Shown here: piece by piece, positions 57,041-64,000 of the stretch | Numbering within the stretch: position 1 is the first letter of the stretch | Layout: each line of letters opens with the position of its first letter | Translations under genes and position numbers: made by a program | The notes under the pieces: model-generated | The model's input: the letters and a program-made list of their open reading frames with translations, nothing else | What the model was told of the DNA's origin: nothing | The model's database searches: none | Assembly: GCF_023898315.1 (NCBI RefSeq) | Contig: NC_064622.1 | Span: forward strand, 174,364,178-174,428,177 | Direction of reading: 5' to 3' | Source: Schistocerca nitens | Lineage: Eukaryota; Arthropoda; Insecta; Orthoptera; Acrididae | DNA length: 64,000 bases

Positions 57041-57770
57041 TATCGCAGAGCGATTCCTCTCGGTACAAGCAGAATACTTCCCCCTTCGACAAAACTTCTG
57101 AGGTGCTGCTGCTGGTAAGCTGAGGTACGTGCGAGGAGGCCGCAGGGTGCGTCCGCTGGTAAAAGGAGGAGTCCGGCCGCGATTCAGATTCGGCAGAAGC
57201 CGCGCTGCCTGCGGTTCGAGTCCGCGGCTTCGCGTGCGGCCCGCGGGGCCATTGTTTGTAAATGCGCGCCTATGAGAAATCCCGGGCCAACCCGGAGCGG
57301 ACAGGAGCTCCAAATACGGGCGGCCGCCTCACCTGCTGCCCCCTGCTGCCGGCTAGCGGCTACTGTGCGCGGCTTTTGGTCGCTTTGTCGCTGTCCGCGG
57401 GCCGCCGCTGCTTGAGTTGTAGCCGCCAGACGCGGAAGGGCCCCCGCCGCCCTCATTGTTCGCGGCAGGGCTTAAATATCGCCGCCCGTCGCCGCTCGGC
57501 GCGCTACATCCCCCCATATCTGCGGCTCGGTCGCGGCGAAATTTGTCCCGCCGCTCGGGTGCTTCTTAACCTTGTTGTCCGCGGGGCGCGTCCTTCCGAC
57601 TCTCGCGTGCTGTGCTCTCGGTCGCAGAACTGTGTGCGACGCTGGAGCTGTGAATGTGCTGAAGCCTGCCTTTCGTTCGTTTCTCTGAGGTTCAGTAGTA
57701 TAGTGCGCTGTTGGCAAGGGGGATGCGCCCGGCCTCTGTGATGCCAGTTGAGGACATACTTGACTGAGAA
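57041..57770. other. CpG-island-like GC-rich block
   Basis: About 700 bp, strikingly GC-rich and dense in CpG (e.g. GGCGGCCGCCTCACCTGCTG, CGCCGCCCGTCGCCGCTCGG) in an otherwise AT-rich window, with a TTTGTAAATG-type interruption near 57255. A TTAAATAT (57470-57477) could act as a TATA-like element. Frames on both strands (57262-57741, 57184-57456, 57472-57717) are open because of composition, and I see no domain in them. It follows directly after the hAT-like element. It could be a promoter/first-exon region or a GC-rich retroelement LTR. Confidence 0.5.
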
Positions 57771-57963
57771 TTAGCGGCTACGGTCAAGAAAACTACAGGT
57801 GGGCCTTCTGGAATCTGTTCGGACGGACGGAGTTTAGTTAGTGAGATATTGTGGCTACTAATGAATCTCTTCTGTGAAAAGCTGGATATTTTATTATAAG
57901 ACCAAGGAAAATAAATTACACAAGTTGTGACAGTCACAAAAAAATTTTCAGGGACCCAGGAAG

Positions 57964-59010
57964 TAATTGCTTTATTATAATATCAGTCTCGGATCACAAT
58001 GTTCATCTGTAATCAGGTAATTAATTTCGGTTGGTAATGACCATCTCCAGACCCTGGTAGAAATATGTACGTGGTGAAAAAAAAGTCAGTATAAATTTGA
58101 AAACTGAATAAATCACGGAATAATGTAGATAGAGAGGTACAAATTGACACACATGCTTGGAATTACATGGGGTTTTATTAGAACAAAAAAAAAATACAAA
58201 GTTCAAAAAATGTCCGACAGATGGCGCTTCATCTGATCAGAATAGCAATAATTAGCATAACAAAGTAAGACAAAGCAAAGATGATGTTCTTTACAGGAAA
58301 TGCTCAATATGTCCACCATCATTCCTCAACAATAGCTGTAGTCGAGGAATAATGTTGTGAACAGCACTGTAAAGCATGTCCGGAGTTATGGTGAGGCATT
58401 GGTGTCGGATGTTGTCTTTCAGCATCCGCAGAAATGTCGATCGATCACGATACACTTGCGACTTCAGGTAAGCCCAAAGCCAATAATCGCACGGACTGAG
58501 GTCTGGGGACCTGGGAGGCCAAGCATGACGAAAGAGGCGGCTGAGCACACGATCATCACCAGACGGACGAGTGCAAGAGATCTTTCACGCGTCTAGCAAA
58601 ATGGGGTGGAGCGCCATCCTGCATAAACATCGTACGTTCCAGCAGGTGTTTATCAGCCAGGCTGTGGATGATGCGATTCTGTAACGTATCGGCGTACCTC
58701 TCACCCGTCACGGTAGCAGTTTTGCTGTCAAGCGCCATCTGTCAGACATTTTGTGAACTTTGCTTTTTTTTTGTTCTAATAATACCCCATGTCATTCCAA
58801 GCATGTGTCTCAATTTTACCTCTCTATCTACATTATTCCGGGGTTTATTAAGTTTTCAAATTTATACTGACTTTTTGATCACCCTGTATAATGAAACACG
58901 TTTCTACTCAGGTCTGAAGAGGGTCAATACCGACCGAAATTCATTACCTGATGACACGTAAACATTGTGACCCAGAACTGGAATTACAATAAAGCAAAAA
59001 TAAAGTACAA
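57964..59010. repeat. Inverted Penelope-like terminal pieces around a mariner-like element
   Basis: The plus-strand segment 58890-59000 (GTCTGAAGAGGGTCAATACC, GACCGAAATTCATTACCTGA, AACATTGTGACCCAGAACTG, ACAATAAAGC) recurs on the minus strand at 58055-57964 (GTCTGGAGATGGTCATTACC, AACCGAAATTAATTACCTGA, AACATTGTGATCCGAGACTG, ATAATAAAGC). The mariner-like element 58070-58886 sits exactly between them. The right copy runs straight into the 3' region of the Penelope-like element. Confidence 0.8.
58070..58886 (-). mobile_element. Mariner-like DNA transposon, internally decayed, second copy
   Basis: The same family as the element at 1-805. Long inverted repeats of about 115 bp (e.g. GACACACATGCTTGGAATTA near 58147, inverted near 58790-58812) end in CACCCTG next to TA. 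Minus-strand frames: 58738-58556 has MALDSKTATVTGERYADTL and MFMQDGAPPHFARRVKDLL (second catalytic Asp); 58548-58291 has LFRHAWPPRSPDLSPCDYWL (third Asp, SPDLSPCDYW), to IIPRLQLLLRNDGG at the C-terminus. The frame shifts once between the two parts, and the N-terminal half of the transposase is missing. It preserves the empty target site of the SINE at 330-529. Confidence 0.88.
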
Positions 59011-59039
59011 ATAACTTACGGGTTTGCTGCCGGGTGACG

Positions 59040-60365
59040 TCGTCGAGCACCGCCGATATTTCGACAGGAGCACACCCTGCCATTCTCAAGGCACAAATGC
59101 AAGGAGGAAGCAATGTGCAAGGGAATGTAATACCTCGGTTCACAGAGGAGAAACAAGGAAGATACCACACACAGAACAAGTAATAGCAGAGTCAACACAC
59201 AACCAAGGATAACCAACATGAGAAATATCGATAGTGACTATTAATCAACAGGTGAGGTAGCACTAATTCTGTCCCTCTGTTTATGATGAGAGACAGAGCC
59301 GGATTCCAAGCAGCATTTAAACAAAATCCCCCATCTCTGTTTATAAGGTTGCTTGATAGCTGATTTCAACAGCTTCCTTAATAACACTATCCCAATAGCT
59401 GGACGTGCAAGCCAGAATCTCCGTGTTGTTGTATTCCATAGGATGACCGGTGTAAAAGCAATGTTCTGCAATAGCGGATTTACCCGGCTGTTGTAAGCGT
59501 GTGTGACGTTTACGTTCAATACACCGGTCTTCCACAGTCCTGATTGTCTGAACAATATATGACATGCCACAACTGCAAGGAATACGATAGACACCATCCT
59601 TACGCAAACCAAGATCATATTTTACGGACGCCAACAGGGCCTTAATCTTAGAAGGTGGTCGAAAAACACATTTCACATCATATTTCCGCAAAATACGGCC
59701 AATCCTGTTGGAAATGCTTCCTACGTAAGGCAAAAAGGCCGTAGACTTAGGTGCCACTTCGTTGCTGTCGTCACTCACCCCTTGCACAGAAGGCTGATAG
59801 CGCAACGCACGTTTGATCTGCCTCTCACTGTAACCATTCTGCGAAAGGTGACTTCGAGATGTGATAGCTCAGCTGCCAAACTTTCAAAGCCTGAGATAAC
59901 GTGGGCCCTGTGAACCATGGTACGAAGTACTCCTTCACGTTAAGCTGGGTGGTGACAACTACCAGCTCGCAGATACAAGTCAGTGTGAGTAGGCTTCCTA
60001 TAAACAGAATGTCCCAACGCACCATCAGTCTTCCTTCTGATCAACACACCAAGGAAAGAAAGGCATTCATTCTTTTCCACCTACATAGTGAACTGAATAT
60101 TCGGGTGTATTGAATTAAGGTGTTCCAAAAACTGGTTTAAATTCTCACTACCATGACGCCAAACAACAAAAGTATCGTTTACATATCTGAAAAAAACACG
60201 CAGGTTTCAAGGCACGTTCCTCAAAGTCCCCAATAAACAAATTGGTCACAATAGGTGACAACGGGCTTCCCATTGCAACTCCATTAGTCTGTTCATAGTA
60301 CTGGCCATTGAATAAAAAGTAAGTGGAAGTCAGCACATTTGTTAACTCGACACCAAACTTCAATT
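59040..60365 (-). pseudogene. Penelope-like element: RT end and GIY-YIG endonuclease
   Basis: Minus strand. The first piece (60363-60148) has YEQTNGVAMGSPLSPIVTNL, the Penelope RT block before the catalytic motif. The next block, out of that frame, reads YVND-TFVVWRHG where an active enzyme has YVDD, and goes on to [10 protein letters not shown] and [17 protein letters not shown]. The open frame 59805-59341 carries the GIY-YIG endonuclease: DGVYRIPCSCGMSYI (residues about 70-84, with the Cys-x-Cys pair usual in this family), RCIERKRHT, and AIAEHC near its end. The 3' untranslated part runs to about 59040. RT-plus-GIY-YIG is diagnostic for Penelope-like elements. 5'-truncated, frame-broken. 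Confidence 0.88.
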
Positions 60366-60379
60366 AGATGCAACGAATT

Positions 60380-60960
60380 AGAGAGAGGAAAGCGAGTGAA
60401 AAGAGAAACACACTAGCAAGATGTTTAGCTACACGAGATGTCGGCGAAGATACTGTGGATGTCGCATTCCTTTCTCACTTCCACCAGAAACTGCCCACCG
60501 TCGTCGTATAGTGTGGGTGCTGGCGATGGCGAGGGGGCAGGTCTGTCTTGTGGTGGTGCTGCTGGGATTGACTGCGGTGCGATGGCAATTTGCGCCATCC
60601 AACCCATGACCCAACATTGGTCTGTCCGAAAAACCGGTGGCAATGCGAAGGATGCAGAAGTCTGTGCGGATGGTGCGGGCTCTACATCCATGACTGTCGT
60701 CACTGCGAATAGAGACGGTTGTGGCGATTGCGGCCGTGGCTGCGCAGGTGGCAGCGGCTGCGAAGGCGAGCAGGGATCGACCTCCGTGGCAGATTCGCCG
60801 GAAGACCCAGGCGTGCGAACGTCAGGCACCGGCAATGGCTGCTCGGGGGCAACTGGCTGGGTTGCAGGCACCACGCCTGAAAAGTGGAAATCTATGGCAT
60901 GTTTGTTATAATCATTAAAACCAAGTTGGTTTTCGTGCCGTCAATGGATACACGATGTGC
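60380..60960 (-). pseudogene. Proline-rich open frame, possibly a retrotransposon pol tail
   Basis: A 149-codon minus-strand frame (60874-60425) very rich in Pro, Ala, Ser and Gln (SQPLPPAQPRPQSPQPS) with an acidic MDVEPAPS segment and no catalytic motif. Similar Pro-rich C-terminal extensions occur on Pol of some insect Ty3/gypsy elements, as I recall, but nothing upstream confirms this. It could instead be an unrelated low-complexity frame. Confidence 0.3.
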
Positions 60961-60994
60961 ACGAATAGTATACATAGAGGTGACAAAGGCCATG

Positions 60995-61177
60995 GAAATT
61001 TGGAACCAAACAGCTGAGGTCATCGGTCAGTATACTTACACATTACTTAATCTAACTTAAACTAACTTACGCTAAGGAGAACCCAGACAACCATGCCCTA
61101 GGGAGCACTCGAAACTCCGACGGGTGGAGCCGCGCGAACCGTGACAAGGCGCCTAAGACGGCGCGCCTACCCCACGT
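60995..61177 (-). repeat. tRNA-derived SINE, family S5 (diverged)
   Basis: The minus-strand order is tRNA-like head (near 61175), ACTCGAAAC-type degenerate B-box (61107-61117 on the plus strand), TTAGCGTAAGTTAGTTTAAG, GATGACCTCAGCTG, tail. TSD: GACAAAGGCCATG (60982-60994) and GGCAAAGGTCATG (61178-61190), two mismatches. Related to 61922-62124 but older. Confidence 0.75.
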
Positions 61178-61498
61178 GGCAAAGGTCATGTGATAGCGAT
61201 GTACACATATACAGATAGCGGTAGTATCGCGTACACAAGTTATAAAAGGGCAGTACACTGGCAGATTATCCTATGACTCATGTGAAAACGTTTCCGGCGT
61301 CATTATGGCAGCACGACCGCAATTAACAGACTTTGAACGCGGAATGGTGGTGGAGCTATGCGCGTGGAACATTCCATTTCGGAAATCGTTAGGAAATTCA
61401 ATATTCTACGTTCCACAGCGTCAATAGTATGTCGAGAATACCAAACTTCAGGCATTAGCTCCCATCAAGGAGAACGCAGTTGCCAGCAGCCTTCACTT

Positions 61499-63233
61499 CC
61501 AAAATGCTCCTTCAGGCGGGCTTAAAATGCACGTGCGCAAGGCAAATATTGAACGCTAGAATGACGGTTTGGCCCTGTCTGACTACCCCCTGAAGCAGAT
61601 CTTAGGATCTCTTAATGCTCTTTAACATTAAATTACAGCCTCAACATAAATGAATGAATAAGGCAACTAATACTACTAAATGATAAACGTTGTTTCTCAT
61701 TATACATTTATTGTAGATTAAAACACTGTATTACAGATGTCTATACTTCCTGACTAAAAATTGCTGATCAGTTGCCCAACTTTGCCCCTTTTTATGCCCA
61801 CGCGATCTAACATAAATAACGTGAAATGACTGACATCATCTACGTACCAAACACTAGAAGACACTCTACGGTGGTGTGCTACCTCAGTGGAAATAAAGTA
61901 GCGTGATCACAGCTGTTTAGCAAAAAAAAGTTCAAATGTGTGTGAAATCTTATGGGACTTAACTGCAGAGGTCATCAGTCCCTAAGCTTACACACTACTT
62001 AACCTAAATTATCCTAAGGACAAACACACACACCCATGTCCGTGGGAGGACTCGAACCTCCGTCGGGACCAGCCGCACAGACCATGACTGCAGCGCCTTT
62101 CACCGCTCGGCTAATCCCGCGCGGCAGCTGTTTAGCTTTATAGCCCCAATAAGCAGAAGCAATCAGCAATATCACCGTATGTACTGCATCCGGTTTTGTC
62201 GGAGTGATGGTTCTCGTACTCGCCTGCGACGATGGAATGGAAGAATTCTAGCCCCCCCCCCCCCCCAAAAAAAACCTCTTTCAAACACTGCGACGGCAGA
62301 AGAAGTGCTCTCAATCACTGAACACTGCATACTCAACAACGACTTCCAACCCGGAGGCAAACTCCAGAATCGTATAAGTTCGCAACAGTACAGTGCCTAC
62401 CGTTCTAACTATAAACTCTCCTGAGAGCAAAGACAGAAAGTCCGCCTGTACCAACAAAGCTGATACTGAGCGACCGTCACACACGGGCGCTCATAAACGG
62501 AAGACCTCTTCTCTCCACCGCTGGCTGCCCAGCAAGGCTCGGCTCCCCACCCTCGTAACTCAGAAAACAAATCATATTCTCCAAACCACGGAATATTCTC
62601 CCTCTCTACAGAATCTTCCGAACGCCGAACAACCATATTGTAGTCCTTTGTCGTCGAGGGCGGAAAGGTTGCGAGGAAATACCTATACTCATACAATGGT
62701 ACGCTTCTGAATAAAAATCAGCGTAAATAACCCAGTCTGCGTGATTTCCGAGATAACGCTTCCTCGTTCCGCTCAGCTGCGTCCAAGATTTTCATAGTTT
62801 CCGAAGTACAATCCTTCTGGCCTACCTACAATACCGGCCAGTCGCCGTTGTATTGTATTTCCGTGCCCAGGTGTCCAGACTGTCTATCTTGGCATTTCCT
62901 TTGTCAAGCAGGACCAGCACACCTGTGCGGGTTTTTTTCCACCAGGGCTTGTGTTCCGCCTGCCGTTTCATCCCCACTGGCGTTCCAACCTCGACTAGTA
63001 TAGGCAATCATTCATTACGCCGTTTTGATAATAAAGACACTCTGTCACCTTTCATGCAAAAGCGTTAAAAATTATTTAGAAGGTATACGTTATAATGTCA
63101 GTCTTATATATTCATATGTATGTCTTAAATATTCATATATACAACCTACCAAATTATACGTAATTGTGGTTGTAGATCACGCCAAAGTATGTAGATGAGT
63201 GCTTTTAAGGTTCGAAATTATAGCCACCTTACA
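61499..63233 (-). repeat. LTR-like dispersed repeat, copy B (1.7 kb)
   Basis: Inverted relative of 8977-10557. It interrupts the Tc1 transposase and is flanked by CACTT on both sides (61494-61498 and 63234-63238), a 5-bp TSD typical of LTR retrotransposon integration. Read on the minus strand it starts TGTAAGGTGG and ends GGAGCATTTTGG. It contains a SINE (61922-62124) and a C-run followed by an A-run near 62253-62276. No coding capacity. Best explained as a solo LTR, but its terminal dinucleotides are not the usual TG...CA at both ends. Confidence 0.7.
61922..62124 (-). repeat. tRNA-derived SINE, family S5
   Basis: Minus strand: head GCCGCGCGGGATTAGCCGAG (A-box), B-box near AGGTTCGAGTCC, then TCCTTAGGATAATTTAGGTT and a tail ending CACACACATTTGAAC plus A/T. 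A perfect 12-bp TSD CAGCTGTTTAGC (61910-61921 and 62125-62136). It inserted into the LTR-like repeat; the uninterrupted sequence is seen in copy A near 10110. Confidence 0.93.
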
Positions 63234-64000
63234 CACTTATTGACCGAGAGTATCAGCGTTTGCATAGAGTTGTCAGAGCTAACACGCTAGCAGAGCGTCG
63301 TGAAATAGCCACAGACATCAGTGTATGACGTATGACGAACGTATCCATTTGGACAGTGTGGCGACACGAGACGAACGACGCAAGTGCTTTTGCTAACACC
63401 ACGATATCGCCTGCAGCGCCTCTCCTGGGCGACCATATCGATTGGACACTAGAGGAATGTAAAACTGTGGCCTGTTCAGGTAAGTACCAATTTCAGTTGG
63501 TAAGAGCTGATGGTGGGGTTCGAGTGTTGCGTAGACCCCACTGAGCCATGGATCCAAGTTTTCAATAAGGCACTGTATAAGTTCGTGGTGGTTCCATTAC
63601 GCTGTGGGCTGCTTTTACATCGAATGGATTGGATCATTTGATCCAACTAAGCCTGTCACTGACTGAAAATACTTCAAACGACGATTGAATTTTTATGCTT
63701 ATCAAAGAGTCATGTCACCAGTCCACAACTGTTGGTAATTGGTTTGAAGAAAATTCTGCACAATTTGAGCGAACAGTTTGGCCATCGAGATCGCCCGACT
63801 GAACCCCGTCAAACATTTGTGAGTCATAATCGAGAGGTCAGTTCGTGCACAGTATCCTGCACCGGCGTCACTTTCACATTTATGGACGGCTATGGAGGCG
63901 ACATGACTCAATATTTCTGCAGGATACTTCCAACGGCGAGTTGCAGCAATGCGCCGAGCAATAGGTGGTCCGACACGATATTAAGGGCTACCTCATGACT

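Larger units (their letters stand above)
60973..64000 (+). mobile_element. Tc1-like transposon (family TcA), interrupted twice, cut by window end
   Basis: The left terminal repeat starts near 60973 after TA (CATAGAGGTGACAAAGG). A SINE follows at once (60995-61177), then GTGATAGCGATGTACACATA and the start of a transposase at 61306 (MAARPQLTDFERGMVVELCA). The gene is broken at 61498 by a 1.7-kb repeat (61499-63233) and resumes at 63239 (DREYQRL-like, then WTRSISVCIEL). Downstream are WTLEECKTVACSGKYQFQLV (first Asp block damaged: SGK for SDE), RADGGVRVLRRPH, a segment QLLVIGLKKILHNLSEQFGH in one frame and WPSRSPD in another (third block). The last bases, GGGCTACCTCATGACT, are the beginning of the right terminal repeat. 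Not functional. Confidence 0.85.

Noticed and set aside
57262..57741. 159-codon plus-strand open frame in the GC-rich block
   Set aside because: Cys/Arg/Pro/Ala-rich composition follows from GC content; long frames exist on both strands at once and no domain or splice context supports a gene.
60425..60874. Host proline-rich protein exon
   Set aside because: No splice sites or conserved domain; lies between a Penelope-like element and a Tc1 element and is more likely retroelement-derived. Kept only as a low-confidence feature.

Overview
This window looks like intergenic or intronic DNA from a large, repeat-rich insect genome. The most likely source is an orthopteran of the Schistocerca (grasshopper/locust) type. 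That assignment rests on recollection, not a search: the abundant ~200-bp tRNA-headed SINE (head like GGCCGGCCGCGGTGGCC, 3' end like GAGCCATTTGAACCATT), the ~470-bp SINE at 16213-16681 and the Tc1 families here all look like repeats I associate with locust sequence. I found no convincing host protein-coding gene, no rRNA and no functional tRNA gene. Nearly every long open frame is a transposon fragment or a shadow of one.

Layout. 1-8976: a mariner-like element carrying a SINE, a ~120-bp tandem array (3052-3830), a decayed mariner N-terminus and unassigned DNA. 8977-10557: first copy of an LTR-like 1.6-kb repeat. 10745-12420: an old Tc1-like relic split by an almost intact Tc1 element (10865-12264). 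13.4-22.3 kb: SINEs of several families, two more Tc1-like relics and a mariner relic. 23.7-32.0 kb: a complete-length LTR retrotransposon with ~97% identical LTRs, a broken gag containing a SINE, and almost no pol. 33.9-41.4 kb: many SINEs, a 2-kb pogo/Tigger element (36905-38911), a ~1.1-kb foldback element with tRNA-like arms (about 39000-40126) and a GC-rich patch. 41.8-44.8 kb: two head-to-tail 5'-truncated Jockey-type retrotransposons sharing a 3' stem-loop. 45-57 kb: nested non-LTR elements (RTE-like and CR1/Jockey-like), a Tc1 element, a chimeric SINE and a hAT-like element with an 8-bp target duplication. 57.0-57.8 kb: a CpG-island-like block. 57.9-60.4 kb: a Penelope-like element and its inverted terminal pieces around a mariner-like element. 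60.97-64.0 kb: a Tc1 element interrupted by a SINE and by the second copy of the LTR-like repeat; the window ends in its right terminal repeat.

The value of the window is its insertion stratigraphy. Target-site duplications (TSDs) can be read directly for most SINEs and several larger elements, so relative ages follow. No gene network or operon is present, and the elements 'work together' only in the parasitic sense: SINEs presumably depend on a LINE partner, and the pol-less LTR element on a related autonomous element. Coordinates of decayed elements are approximate to tens of bases. Homology statements come from motif recognition by eye, without database searches.
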